Source: Cherax quadricarinatus
Lineage: Eukaryota > Arthropoda > Malacostraca > Decapoda > Parastacidae
NCBI RefSeq assembly: GCF_038502225.1
Contig: NC_091298.1
Coordinates: 41,254,080 to 41,318,079 of the forward strand
Length of the DNA stretch: 64,000 nucleotides
Reading direction: 5' to 3'
The position numbers were made by a program, and so were the translations under genes. Positions 10,317 through 22,996 of the stretch are shown piece after piece (position 1 is the stretch's first letter; each line of letters opens with the position of its first letter). The notes beneath the pieces are model-generated. The model saw only the letters and a list, made by a program, of their open reading frames with translations, was not told where the DNA came from and did not search any database.

Positions 10317-10645
10317 TTACACCTAGAATTAGTTTTTCTTTACCCTCTACAAACTCTACCCAAACAGATTCTGTTACTGTTCCATCTACTTTTATACCTG
10401 TTTTTATGCAACAATTAATATTTTCTCGAACATATAATGCAACTCCTCCCCCCCCTCCCACCACATCTATCCACATGGAACAACTTAAACCCTTGAATAT
10501 TACACTCAGCAATCATATTCCGACTCTTTAAATTATACCAAGTTTCAGTTAATGCAATGATATCAAAGTTCCCAGCACATGCTACCAAACGTAATTCATT
10601 AATTTTATTTCTTGCACTTCGACTGCTAGCATAAAATACCATCAT
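10317..10645 (-). pseudogene. CR1-C/E ORF2, N-terminal endonuclease piece
   Basis: Minus strand. It encodes YASSRSARNKINELRLV, IIALTETWYN, NIQGFKLFHVDR, then after a one-base frame change in a G/C run (near 10450) NCCIKTGIKV, TESVWVEFVEG and KEKLILGVI, where it stops at CR1-D. These are the first blocks of the CR1 AP-type endonuclease. The stretch 10646-10830 upstream is the ORF1-ORF2 linker with several stops. Confidence 0.85.
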
Positions 10646-10830
10646 ATGTTTTTTTTCTTCAGCACATTTTTCCTATTCATCTTTGTTTTTACACAATTTC
10701 TGAAATTATCATTACCCAGAGTTACTACTTGGCAGTTACTATTAAGATTCTTAATATCTGAGTATAAGTCAATATATCCATACTCATTATTTATCATTTC
10801 TAAACCCATACCACTAACTAATCCTAGTTT

Positions 10831-11657
10831 AAAGCCCTAACAACCCCGTCAACTGAGCTAGTAAGAAAACCCACACCTGCCCTGGATAAGTGAACCCCAT
10901 CCCTGGCATACATGTCATTTCAGCCATAGAAGTTGTCCCAGTTATCAATGAATGGTACTGCATTATCCTTACAGTGTTTATCCAGCCAACAATTAATACC
11001 AATTGCTCTGGACAACCATTCATTACCAACACCTCTTCTTGGCAAAATGCCTCATATAACAGGGTGCCCCCCCCTTCTTCCTAATTATGTCTATAGCTGT
11101 CCTGAACTTTCTAACTAAATCCTCACTTCTACGCTTGCCTACATTATTGCCTCCAGCACTGAGGCAAATAATAGGGTTGATCCCATCACCGTTCATGATG
11201 TTGTCAAGCCTGCTAACAATGTCCTCCATCCCAGCCCCAGGAAAGCAAACCCTCTGTCTCCTACTCCTGTCCTTCAAGCAGAACGCCCTATCCATATATC
11301 TAACCTGGCTATCCCCAACAACAACAATATTCTTACCTTCCTTGGTGTCGTTCGTCGTGACGTTCCCAGTAGTCGTCTTACATTCGTCGGGTAGCACGGA
11401 GAATGCCTTAGATGTTTCCACAACAGTTTCCACAGCAGTCTCTTCTTCATCGTTTCTACCTTTCCATTCGTCTTCTTGATCGTCAACTTCGTTCCATGCT
11501 GTCCAGCCACTGACCAGTTTCCCTTCTTGACCTGAGGACTCAAAACAGGAGGACTACTACGAATCTTCTTGTTTTCCTCGTTCAGTCGCCGAATCTCCAT
11601 CTTCGCTGCTCTCAATTCTTCCTTAAGCTGCTGGTGAAGTTGCTCGATGGATGGCAT
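10831..11657 (-). pseudogene. CR1-C/E ORF1, SGNH-hydrolase protein, frameshifted
   Basis: Starts MPSIEQLHQQLKEELRAAK at 11657 with the coiled-coil-like N-terminus seen in the other copies. The frame changes near 11430 and again near 11045. SGNH landmarks persist in pieces: VVGDSQVRYMDRAFC, CLSAGGNNVGKRRSED (Asn-Asn in place of Asn-Asp) and, in another frame, NDMYARDGVHLSR near 10880-10920. Compared with CR1-B the linker is shorter by tens of residues. The 5' UTR to 11702 carries one CTTCACAGAG block, then meets the (CGAA)n end of the Jockey-like LINE. Confidence 0.8.
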
Positions 11658-11702
11658 CTTGGTTCAGTCCACGGAGAGCACACAAGACACTTCTTCACAG
11701 AG

Positions 11703-12143
11703 TTATGTACGAACGAACGAACGAAAGTTCAGGTAAGATCCCAAATGGGATGAGCGGGGAAGACGGGACAGACGAAGAATAGTGCTGAAGAGGAGTGTTC
11801 TTAGTCGTAGAAATAGAGCCAGGGCTTTACCCAGCAGCGAAGGCGATCGTGGGACAGATATTGAGAAGAGAAATTCAGGCTCTTCTGTTGGGACTCCGGT
11901 GGGGTGAGCGGGAAGGAAGGGACATGCGACGTTTAGCGCTAGAGAGGAGTGTAGAACTGGGCCATGTCTTAACCCAAAAGCTAAGGCCAACGTGGGTCAG
12001 AGAATGGTACCTGTCATAGAAGGTACCTGTCACAGAATCCAAGGTTATTAGTAAATAGGGTTAGGAGCTGGATCATGCAAGGAGTAGAAAAGGTTGTGTT
12101 GGTTTGTGGGTCTGCGAATATCTCCGTCAAGGAGAGAGGTCCA
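11703..12143 (-). other. 3' UTR and (CGTT)n tail of the Jockey-like LINE
   Basis: Non-coding segment between the ORF2 stop and a terminal run reading CGTTCGTTCGTTCG on the minus strand at 11707-11722. It matches the plus-strand fragment at about 2280-2481 over some 200 bp. No TSD was identified because the neighbour on the left is the CR1-C/E 5' end. Confidence 0.75.
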
Positions 12144-14760
12144 TTAGTCACGTCGTGTCTCAAGTTTGTCTATATGTCTGTGACTGAGCGTCTTCCAGTA
12201 GAGATTCAGTGCAGGGATGTCTAATTGGGCATGGAGAGACTCGCTTGTGGCGAAGTCCTCCCATCTGACATCAAGCACCCAGCACAGCTGCAGTTTAAGT
12301 AAGTTTGTTTTTGCTGCAAGAGAGAGGGCTAGAGGAGAGTAAGTTATCAGAAGACATATTAGGGGTTTGTAGAGGTGTAGTTTGGTGCGTTCAGAGGCGT
12401 GTTTCAGCTTGTAGAGGCCCGCAAGGGCCTTATTAGCTATTGCATGCCTTGAGTGAATGTGTCTGTGTAAAAGAAGAAGGTAGTCAAGATTAACGCCAAG
12501 GACAGTGACAGATTGTGTGATGGGGATGTAAGTGCGGGTGTCAGCAGTTCTGAGCTCGACAGGTAGTGGAGGATCACGTTTCCTGTAGTTAAAATACGTA
12601 ATGCTGGATTTAGCTGCATTGGTTTTGATCCTCCATTTTTGTTCCCAGATGGCTATCCTGTCGACCTCATTTTGTGTTTTGTGTGTGAGTGTATCTATAT
12701 TGGTATGAGTGATAAGTTGTGTAATGTCGTCTGCATAGGCTAGTGTGATGGAGTTGTAGTATACAGGTGTTGGAATGTCGTTAGTGTATAAAATGTAGAG
12801 GGTAGGGGAGAGTACAGATCCCTGGGGTACTCCGGCATTTAGTGTGAAGTAGTCAGAGTAACAGCCTTGGAATTTGATTCTCATGGTACGGCCGTCTAGG
12901 AAGTTGCAGAGGAGTTTACGAGTAGTGAGAGGCAGGTTAAAGTTAGTGCAGAGTTTGTACTTGAGCAATTCCTGCCAGACAGTGTCAAAAGCTTTTTCAA
13001 CGTCTTTTGCAACCAGGGCTGTCCTGTTTCTTTGTTTTGTGTTTATGTGGATGTAGTTGAGAATGATGTTAATGGCAACCTGTGTGGATCTGTGTGTTCT
13101 GAAGCCAAACTGGCCATCAGAAAGTAGAGAATTGTGTTCCAGGTATCTGCGAAGGCGTTTATTGATGAGTTTTTCGAAGAGTTTTCCTGAAGTTTCGATG
13201 AGGCTGATAGTTTCTAGCGTCAGAGTGCTCTTTATTGGGTTTAGGAAGGAGGATAGCAGTAGCAGCTTTAAAGAGAGAAGGGAAGTATCCAGAGGCAAGG
13301 GAGGCATTGAGGAGTTTTGTGTAGGCAGTAATGACAGAGTCAGGAAGGTATTTCAGGATAATATGGTTTAGGCCAGAGGCACCACGGGCCTTGGGATGAA
13401 TGTGTCTGAGGAGAGTTTAAACGTCTGTGTTGGTGAAAGGAGTGTCAAGTTCTTGGGAGGAGGTAAGAGAGTCCAGATGGATGTGGCTGTCTGGTGTTGT
13501 TTCGTGTGTGTGTGTGTGTAGTGTTCCAGTGTTCTATGTTCTGAATGTGTTGAATAACGTTAGGGTGAGGTGGGTGAGGGTGGAAGATGTTCTCCCAGAT
13601 GTGTTTGAAGATGTTAGTAGCAGCCTGTGTGTCTGAGATGTGTGTGCTGTTGTGGGTGATGTGTTTGAATTTGTTGGTTGGAGTGGTGCCTCTGATTTTT
13701 TAATAAAGTTCCAGAAGGCTTTGGTGTTTTTGATACGCTGTTTGTCCGCTTGTAGTATGAGCTGTGACCAGTGATTGTTGTGGTCTCGGTCTAGACTGTG
13801 TAGAATGTTGTTTCTAAGGTAAGCGAGATTTAATCGGACTTGATTAAATCTATGTTTGTTGTAGAGAAAGCGGTTGTGGTAACAGATAATTAATCTTCTT
13901 GTTCTGATTGAGGGTTTGAAAGAATAACGAGTGGTGTGGGTTTTCTTTAGTATTGCGGTGTTGGCTGCTTTTGTAATGGTGTCTTGGAAGAACAAGTTGA
14001 GTGTCAATGTCAGCAATGGGTTTGTTGTTGTAGTCATAGGTGAGGTTAGTATTATCTATGTGTTGTTTGAAGGCATCCCAGTCAGCGTTCTTTTAGGAGA
14101 AGGAAGGTGTGGCTGGGATGAGGATAGGGTTGGAGGAGATGTGTAAGATGACGGGAATGTGATCAGAGCCTGTAATAGGGCCAGGTGATATGTAGTGTTG
14201 AAAGAGAGAGCTGGCTCGGTTTGCCAGAATGATGTCGGGTTTGCCTTGGCCAGTGTGATTGTAGGTGTTGAAGTCTGGGCCGAGGCGAACTAGGTGTTTG
14301 TGGTTTGTGAAGTTGAGTAATTGGTGACCAAGCTGGTTGTTACTGGTGTGATGAAAGGCGGTGTGTTTGGCATTCATATCAGCTAGTAGGTATGTTGGTG
14401 TGTTGGTGTAGTTGAAGACTAAGGAAAGGTCGTGCATGTTGAGAATAGTGTTTGGGCGAGCATAGGTGGTGAAAAAGATGAACGGGTCAAGGTGGGTGTG
14501 TACTCTGACCGCAAGACAGTATTGTTGTATTTAAAAGGGATTGGGAGAAATTCGTGTTTTATGTTGGACTTGACAAGGATGGCAACCCCATCGTGGGGAT
14601 CATAGGGGGACTGTAGTACAGTATAACCATAATGGCGGATACGTTGAGGGGCTTTGAGGCAGGTACTGTTTAGCAAAGCAATATCTGGCCTCTTTGCATC
14701 AAGGAGCTCGGCCAGTAGGTGTCTAATTGTAAAGTAAGAACGTACGTTGAACTGAATCAC
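12144..14760 (-). pseudogene. Jockey-like LINE ORF2 (endonuclease/RT), frameshifted
   Basis: Minus strand. Endonuclease landmarks are IQFNVRSYFTIRHLL, RPDIALLNSTCL, YDPHDGVAILVKS, LLADMNAKH and GSDHIPVILH, then a linker frame (14037-13534). The RT has [59 protein letters not shown] and TLAYADDITQL; YADD is the catalytic block. Frameshifts are needed near 14430, 14070 and 13420. [10 protein letters not shown] with TNDIP after it is the usual Jockey-clade wording. Its ORF1 stop overlaps the region just upstream, and no ATG is evident at the start, so ORF2 may normally be read by reinitiation or another coupled mechanism. Confidence 0.85.
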
Positions 14761-14761
14761 C

Positions 14762-16425
14762 TTAAAAATGATTTAATTGTTTCGTCATAGCAAAGTTAAT
14801 GTCGGGGGAGGAGTTTGGATTAAAGCCCGTGATAGTGGCGCGATCAGTGGATGTGTGTTTGTAGATGCTACGGACCCGTTTCCTGGAGGGGGAGGAAGAG
14901 ATGGATCTGTTTTTATGTTCTTTGGTCTGTATGTAAGAAGTTGGGGCAGGTTTAGGTTTGAGTGGATTTTGTCTGGAGGAGGTGGAGTTGGACCTGGATG
15001 AAGTTTTGGTTGTGGTGGAGTGGGCGAAGGTGGATGCACAGGAAGTTGAAGCTTTGGTAGGGGATGAGGAAGAGGAAGCTATGGTAAGGGATGAGGAAGT
15101 GGAAGCTATGGTAAGGAATGAGGAAGTGGAAGCTTTGGAAGGGGATGAGGAAGTGGGGGGAGGGGTGGTAGAAGCAGCAGCAGTAAGGATGTTAGTGGGA
15201 GGTGTAGAAGTAGTGAAGAGGGGTAGGGGAGGAGGAAAGCTGGTGGGGGTAGGGGAGGAGGAAAGCTGGTGGGGGTAGGAAGTGGGGGGGTGGGAGAGAG
15301 GCATGAGGGAGAGGTTGTAGGATGCTTAGAAGAGAAGCAGGAAGGAGGGATAATTAAAGAGGGAAGATTGTTAGCAGACAAGATTAGGTTAAGGACATGA
15401 GTAGTCTGATTAGTAAGCTTGTGAGATTACTATCGCAGAGTGGGTAGCAGTGGCTAGTTGACAGTTAGTTTTGTAGTCTAGTGTGGGTGTAGGTGTAGAA
15501 GGATAAGTGATTGTAGTCTGTGTGTTGGTGTTTGATGTGTGTAGAGTAGAAGAGGTAGACCAAGTGCATGGGGAGGCCCAGGCATTGGGGGTAGGGGAGG
15601 GAGGTATGGAAGTGGAGGGAGATGCAGGGAAGGGGTTAGGGAGGAAGGGAGGTTGGCTAGCTCTGTGGGAGGAGAGAATGTGCTTTCTAGAAGGGCAGGA
15701 ATTTGCAACTGCAGTGTGTGACCCGCCACAGTTAGAACATTTTAGGGGGAGGTTGTAAGTATTCCAGAAGTGACCAGTTGCTGAACATCTAGAGCAGACT
15801 TGTGTAGATGTGCATGTGTTTTTGTGGTGGCCGAATTTGTAGCATTTAAGACATTGTGTGATTGGGTGGAAGTTCGGAGTGAAGAGAGAGTTTGGAGGAA
15901 TGCGGATGGTCTTGGCAAAGATTCTTTGACTGGAGAGTGTAGAGGCGTCAGCAGGAGTAGAACAGCGTATTTTGAGAATGGTAGAGTTTTCGGGTCTGTA
16001 AATATCGTCAACAGAAACCTTGTTCTTAGTACTGATATCTTTTATTAAGTCTTCTTTGTCTGTGTCATAGGCTGTCAGGAGAGAGTAGTCTACGTGTTTA
16101 GCAATGGCTGTGCATTTGGCACGGTGCTCAGGAGTCCAAATAATGGTGAAGCCTGCGTTGAGAAGTTTTTATCAGGTATCGGTTGAGGTGTACGTTTCGT
16201 AGGATTGTTTGTCAAGAAGGAGTTTGAAGCCTGAGTTGGTTTTGAAGACTTTAAGTTGAGGTGCTCCAGTGATCTGATATAATAAATTTCAGGACAGATA
16301 GTAGCATCAGGATTAGAGAATTTGAGGTTTAGCGAGAAGGAATTGGATTTAGAAGAAGCAGAGGCAGGTGTGGGCGGTTGGGGGAGAGTGGAATGGGTGT
16401 GGGAGGTGGAAGGCAACGAAGGCAT
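14762..16425 (-). pseudogene. Jockey-like LINE ORF1 (gag-like with zinc knuckles), frameshifted
   Basis: Begins MPSLPSTSHTHSTLPQ at 16425 with a Pro/Ser/Thr-rich leader. A central part read in another frame around 15700-15900 holds two cysteine motifs: CLKCYKFGHHKNTC (CX2CX4HX4C) and CSRCSATGHFWNTY, with CSNCGGSHTVAVANSCPSRK after it. This is the arrangement of Jockey-type gag proteins that bind the element RNA. The tail (15300-14765) is very rich in Ser, Thr and Pro and ends MTKQLNHF. At least three frame changes are needed, so this copy cannot make the full protein. Confidence 0.75.
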
Positions 16426-16865
16426 CGTCTAATTACGAAAAGATGAAATTGGCGGTGACAATCGGCCAAAAAGTGAGAGTACTCAGCTAGGCAAGTACGT
16501 GAAAGTAGACACACGTACTTGCCTGGCGCAGGACACTGAGGAGGTGAACTGTAGCTTGATGGAGCACTGTATATCCTGAGTGGCGGCGAGACTGGCTGTA
16601 TGGCGTGCAGTCATCAGGCGAAGATAATTCAGTCAGCAGCAGGCTTCCTGCCCTTGGGTAGGCAACCACCGACGCACCAATCCTGATGGTGGAGAGGAAG
16701 ACGAAGGTCCAGCAAGCACTACTCTAAGCGAAGTCTCTCCCAACATAAGGAAATTCGAGAGAGGCGAGATCGTCGATGTGTAAGTGGTGTGTTAGGTAAG
16801 CACACGTCACCACTCGAGCTAAGTCACAAACAAGGAATGCAGCACTGTGATTGACTGAGGTCGAG

Positions 16866-17005
16866 AGTTAAGTACAGATCACCACTGAGTTAAGTACAGG
16901 TCACCACTGAGTTAATTACAGGTCACCACTGAGTTAAGTACAGGTCACCACTCAAAGTTAAGTACAGGTCACCACTGAGTTAGGTACAGGTCATCACTCA
17001 TGTAC
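16866..17005 (-). repeat. 22-bp tandem repeats upstream of the Jockey-like LINE
   Basis: Six to seven imperfect copies of GAGTTAAGTACAGGTCACCACT, with single-base variants and one four-base insertion. They lie 5' of the LINE ORF1 on the minus strand. They may be part of its 5' UTR or flanking host repeat; no second full-length copy in the window allows a decision. The stretch 16426-16865 is probable 5' UTR with no recognised feature. Confidence 0.75.
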
Positions 17006-17226
17006 TTAACTCCCTAGACAGGGAGCCAGTGCCGGACCACCACTTGGAAGGGCCTGGGCCGGGAGAATATCGGTGAATCTTTAACAACAACACCCTAGGT
17101 AGATCTGTTTGTGACTTGAAAAAAAACCACTGTGTGGGCGAAACGTTGTCAATAAAGGATCTCATTAAACTGCATATGTGTTTATGTTTCCATTGTGTCG
17201 GTATTTTATACCATTTATTTTCTTCA
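17006..17226 (+). repeat. Dispersed repeat with degenerate hammerhead-like module
   Basis: Contains GACTTGAAAAAAAACCAC, then TGTGTGGGCGAAACGTTGTC and AATAAAGG at 17112-17158, then GCATATGTGTTTATG and TGTCGGTATTTTATACCA. It has the same order of parts as the unit at 2482-3037, but the CTGATGA half is lost and the flanks differ, so it is a related subfamily. It borders the TIR element at 17227. Confidence 0.55.
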
Positions 17227-17457
17227 TGTTGTGTCGAATAGGCAGAACTTGAGATCTTGGTTAAATAGCAACGCTCATCTTGCCATATAGGACAAGTGAA
17301 AATTTGTGTATGCAATAATTTCGCCAAAATCATTCTGAACCTAACGAAAAAAAAATATTTGATTGTGTTTGTTTAGTACTAAATTATTGTAAACGTATTT
17401 AAAATATATTTAGTTGGCTTAGGCTAAAATAAATTGCTATTGTTATAATAAAGTTAG
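17227..17457 (+). mobile_element. TIR element copy 1, left half
   Basis: Begins with a mutated terminal repeat (TGTTGTGTCGAATAGGCAG; consensus TGTCGTGCCGAATA). It runs through ATCTTGCCATATAGGACAAG and GTTATAATAAAGTTAG, where CR1-F sequence starts. The missing right half is at 20857-21015. Non-coding, ~390 bp when whole, so a MITE-like non-autonomous element; the parent transposase family is unknown. Confidence 0.75.
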
Positions 17458-17534
17458 AACATAAGAACATAAGAAAAGAGGAACACTGCAGCAGGCCTGT
17501 TGGCCCATACTAGGCTAAGTTCTACATTATTTAA

Positions 17535-19708
17535 CTAATAAGTGCTAGCGTTATGGACACTCCCAAGCTTCAGAACCTTGCATTTATCTACATTGAACTG
17601 CATCTGCCACTTTTCTGACCAAGAATAGAGTTTGTCTAAATCCTTCAGAAGTTCCCTAACATCTACGTTTGAATCAATTATCCTACCTATCTTTGTGTCA
17701 TCGGCGAATTTGCTCATATCACTAGCAATTCCTTCATCAAGATCATTGATATATATTATAAACAACAACGAGCCCAAGGCTGATCCCTGTGGAACGCCAC
17801 TTGTTACTGATCCCCACTCGGATTTAACCCCATTTATGGACACTCTCTGCATCCTGTCTGTGAGCCATGATTCGATCCACGAGAGCACCCTTCCCCCAAT
17901 GCCATGAGCTGCCACTTTCTTTAACAGTCTTTGGTGCAGAACTCTATCATCAAAAGCCTTACTAAAATCTAAGTAAATAATATCAAATTCTTTATCGTTG
18001 TCAACAGTCTCAAAAGCTTTACTGAAGAAAGTTAATAAATTAGTTAGACAAGACCGGCCTCTTGTGAATCCATGCTGAGTATCATTAATCAAGCTATGCT
18101 TATCGAGATGGCTTCTTATAATCTCAGCTATAATTGACTCTAGTAATTTGCTACAATTGAGGTCAGGCTTATTGGGCGGTAATTTGACGGTAACGACTTG
18201 TCCCCTGTTTTAAAAATAGGAGTTACATTAGCCATCTTCCACATATCAGACACTACACCTATTTGAAGAGATAAATTAAAAATATTAGCTAATTGTTCAC
18301 AGAGTTCCATTTTGCATTCCTTAAGAACCCTTGAAAAACCTTATCATGACCCGGCGAGTTATTTTGCTTCAGTCAGTGTATCTGCTTCACAACCATTTCA
18401 CTAGTGACTGTGATGTTACATAATTTATCTTCTGGCCCACTATAAAAATTAAGTACTGGAATATTGTTAGTGTCTTCCTGTGTAAAAACCGAGAGAAAAC
18501 AATTATTTAAAATCGAGCACGGGCTGGAGTTTTGAGACTCTATGACCGCGGGTTCAATCCCGGCCGGGGGTATGGTTTGTTTGCAATCGTGTCATTACGA
18601 TTTCTTGAGTCATGCCCATAGTTATTTTTAAGGGGACCTATCTTATCTCTAACTTTTGTTCTATATACCTGGAATAAACTTTTTGGATTAGTTTAAAATC
18701 CCTTGCAACTTTAATTTCATAGTCCCTTTTAGCTTTTCTTATCCCTTTTTTAATGTCCCTCTTAATGTCAATATACTGATTCATAAGATGACCCTCATCT
18801 CTTTTGATACGCCTATAAATTTCTTTCTTTTGTCCTAGTAGATATTTCAGCCTATTATTCATCCATTTTGGGTCATATTGATAGCTCTCTTCGTTACCCA
18901 AGTCAACAGATAATAAGTGTTCTCTAAGCCCATCGTAATCTGCTAAGCGAAAATCTGGGTCTGTTACTGAGTTATCCCTACTATCATACTTCCATTCAAT
19001 GCTAAATGTAATTGATTTGTGGTCGCTAGCACCCAGTTCCTCTGAAATTTCTAAATTATTAACAAGGGATTCATTGTTTGCCAGAACTAAGTCAAGCAGG
19101 TTATTACCCCTTGTAGGTTCTGTCATAAACTGCTTCAAAAAACAATCCTGAACTACTTCTAAGAAGTTGCTTGATTCTAAATTCCCAGTCAAGAAATTCC
19201 AATCAATATGACTAAAGTTAAAGTCTCCTAGAATTACTACATTATCGTGCCTTGTGGCCCTAACAATTTCCTCCCATAGTAGTCTCCGCTGGTCCATATC
19301 TAAGTTTGAGGGACGGTATATCACACCTAAAATCAATTTTTCATGCCTCTCTGAAAATTCTATCCAAACAGACTCTGTATGTGTTACTGCAGACTTAATA
19401 CCCGTTTTTATGCAACAGCTCAAGCGATCTCGGACATACAATGCCACCCCACCCCCCTTCCCGATACTTCTGTCTACTTGGAACAATTTAAAACCCTGAA
19501 TGTGACATTCTGCAGACATGTCCCGACTTTTTGAATTAAACCACGTCTCAGTTATGGCAAATACATCAATGTTACCTGCACTAGCAACTATTCTCAACTC
19601 GTCCATCTTATTCCTAGCACTACGACTATTTGTGTAATATATATTTAAGGACCCTCCTTTCTCTTTACCCTTCCTGCTCCTTTCTGTTATTCCACTAAAC
19701 CTTGTCAA
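17535..19708 (-). pseudogene. CR1-F ORF2 (endonuclease/RT), inactivated
   Basis: The endonuclease block at 19708-18638 is uninterrupted: IYYTNSRSARNKMDEL, AITETWFNSKSRDM, GGGVALYVRDRLSC, LILGVIYRPSN, VVILGDFNFSHIDW and GASDHKSITFS. It keeps the codons that are stops in CR1-B. The RT part has [27 protein letters not shown] sequence with one extra residue (KAFDDRVLHQ), GVPQGSALGSLLF and KFADDTKIG. It ends at SVHNASTY. CR1-B and CR1-F are close relatives, so each helps date the other's mutations. Confidence 0.85.
18518..18613 (+). mobile_element. SINE-like tRNA-derived fragment inserted in CR1-F
   Basis: A 96-bp block replaces 23 bp of CR1 ORF2 (compare 4381-4430 with 18510-18625). It reads GGGCTGGAGTTTTGAGACTC, then GACCGCGGGTTCAATCCCGG, then GTATGGTTTGTTTGCAATCG. 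GGTTCAATCCC is a good RNA polymerase III B box, and the flanking GCGGG/CCCGG forms a T-arm-like stem. A similar segment lies at 58390-58445. The A-box half is missing or degenerate, so it is a 5'-truncated tRNA-derived SINE by inference. Confidence 0.6.
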
Positions 19709-19843
19709 TTAGTGCCATTGGCTTTCCAATATCCACCTCATTTTGCCTATTACTATTTCTCCTAGTACTCATATTACTACACTGCGACTTCACTGTTTTC
19801 CCGCCAAAACCCATACCACTAACTATTCCTAGTTTAAAGATCT

Positions 19844-20797
19844 AACAGCTCCCTCCACTGCGTTGGCCAGTGCTCCCACCCCTCACCTAGATAAGTGAAC
19901 CCCATCCCTGGCATACATGTCATTTTTGCCATAGAAGAGGTCCCAGTTGTCAATGAATGTTACTGCATTTTCCTTACAGTATTTGTCCAGCCAGCAATTG
20001 ACACCAATTGCTCTGGACAACCATTCATTTCCAACTCCTCTCCTTGGCAAAATACCACATATGACAGGGTTCCCACCCTTCCTCCTAATTATCTCTATTG
20101 CTGACCTATACCTGCTAATCAGGTCCTCACTCCTACGTCTGCCAACATCGTTGCCTCCAGCACTGAGACAGATAATAGGATTGCTCCCATTACCTCTCAT
20201 GATATCATCCAGATAGCTAACAATATCCTTCATCCCAGCCCCAGGAAAACACACTCTCTGCCTCCTACTCCTATCCTTCAAGCAGAATGCCCTATCCATA
20301 TACCTAATCTGGCTATCTCCAACAACAACAATGTTTTTACCTTCCTTGGCGACGTCCGTCGTGATGTTCCCAGTAGTCGACTCACATTCGTTAGGTAGCA
20401 CTACACCTTCACTTGTGGAATTCGTCAAGACGTTCTCTATGGTTTTCGTTGGGGTTTCCAGGGTTGTCTCACTCACGTTAGCCAATGTTTCCTTGGTGCT
20501 CGTTGTGACATTCTCTGTAGAACACCCACATTCGTCAGGTAGCACCGAAAATGGGTTGGAAGTTTCCACAGCAGTCTTCTGGGTCATCGTTGTTTCTGCC
20601 TCTCCAACAGTTTTCTTGATGCTCAGCTTGGTTCCATGTTGCCCGGCCACTGACCAAGCTCCCCTCTTAACCTGGGGACTCACAATAGGAGGATTACTTC
20701 GAATCCTCTTTTTCTCCTCCGTTAATCGCCGTATCTTCTGCTTAGCAACCCTAAGCTCTTCTTTCAGCTGCTGGTAAAGTTGTTCAAGAGAGGGCAT
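19844..20797 (-). pseudogene. CR1-F ORF1, SGNH-hydrolase protein with late stop
   Basis: MPSLEQLYQQLKEELRVAKQ at 20797, coiled-coil-like N-terminus, long Thr/Ser-rich linker (two repeats of a VLP-EC-TGN-type segment) and SGNH blocks VVGDSQIRYMDRAFC, LSAGGNDVGRRRSE and ARDGVHLSR. A TGA follows LSR near 19882, where CR1-B reads SRSGVGALANAVEG. The last ~20 residues are lost, but all three catalytic blocks remain. The linker is longer than in CR1-B and CR1-C/E through duplication of the cysteine-containing segment. Confidence 0.85.
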
Positions 20798-20856
20798 CCT
20801 GGTTTAGATTCACAGAGCGCCCACAAACAGGTCTTCACAGAGCTAAGTATACGTCA

Positions 20857-22457
<1,601 letters not shown>

Positions 22458-22529
22458 ATTGTTCATACTTAACATCTCTGCATAATATAATACATATAAT
22501 TGTTTGGTGACATATATGATGTATCTCCT

Positions 22530-22990
22530 CAACCCGCGTAACACAGACTAAACATGTGCAGATTCGTGGTGAACGCTCCTCAACTCACGTAACACAGACT
22601 AAACATGTGCACATTCGTGGTGAACGCTCCTCAACCCACGTAACACAGACTAAACATGTGCACATTCGTGGTGAACGCTCCTCAACCCACGTAACACAGA
22701 CTAAACATGTGCACATTCGTGTTGAACGCTCCTCAACCCACGTAACACAGACTAAACATGTGCACATTCGTGTTGAACGCTCCTCAACCCACGTAACACA
22801 GACTAAACATGTGCACATTCGTGGTGAACGCTCCTCAACCCACGTAACACAGACTAAACATGTGCACATTCGTGGTGAACGCTCCTCAACCCACGTAACA
22901 CAGACTAAACATGTGCACATTCGTGGTGAACGCTCCTCAGCCCACGTAACACAGACTAAACATGTGCACATTCGTGGTGAACGCGTCAAT
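22530..22990. repeat. 51-bp minisatellite
   Basis: About nine units of 51 bp containing CACGTAACACAGACTAAACA and GTGCACATTCGTGGTGAACG. The unit is a multiple of three and lacks stops, so both strands give repetitive frames (17-residue period). I treat these as by-products, not genes. Confidence 0.9.
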
Positions 22991-22996
22991 GTTAAC

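Larger units (their letters stand above)
17458..20856 (-). mobile_element. CR1-F insertion inside the TIR element
   Basis: Nearly full-length minus-strand CR1 by its ends: a 3' tail GAACATAAGAACATAAG (plus strand) at 17458 and a 5' UTR ending near 20856. The 3' part is internally deleted: the 3' UTR jumps at about 17518 straight to ORF2 codons for SVHNASTY, so roughly 200 residues of the RT C-terminus are absent. Further changes are a frameshift near 18150, a SINE-like insertion at 18518-18613, an in-frame loss of about 29 residues after ESYQYD, and a frameshift near 19705. The element splits the ~390-bp TIR copy 1. Confidence 0.85.

Noticed and set aside
14777..15278. Plus-strand frames in the Glu/Val/Gly-rich segment
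   Set aside because: Shadows of the Ser/Thr/Pro-rich ORF1 tail of the minus-strand Jockey-like LINE.
18530..18570. Functional tRNA gene
   Set aside because: Only the T-arm/B-box half is recognisable; no acceptor stem, anticodon arm or A box in the right place.
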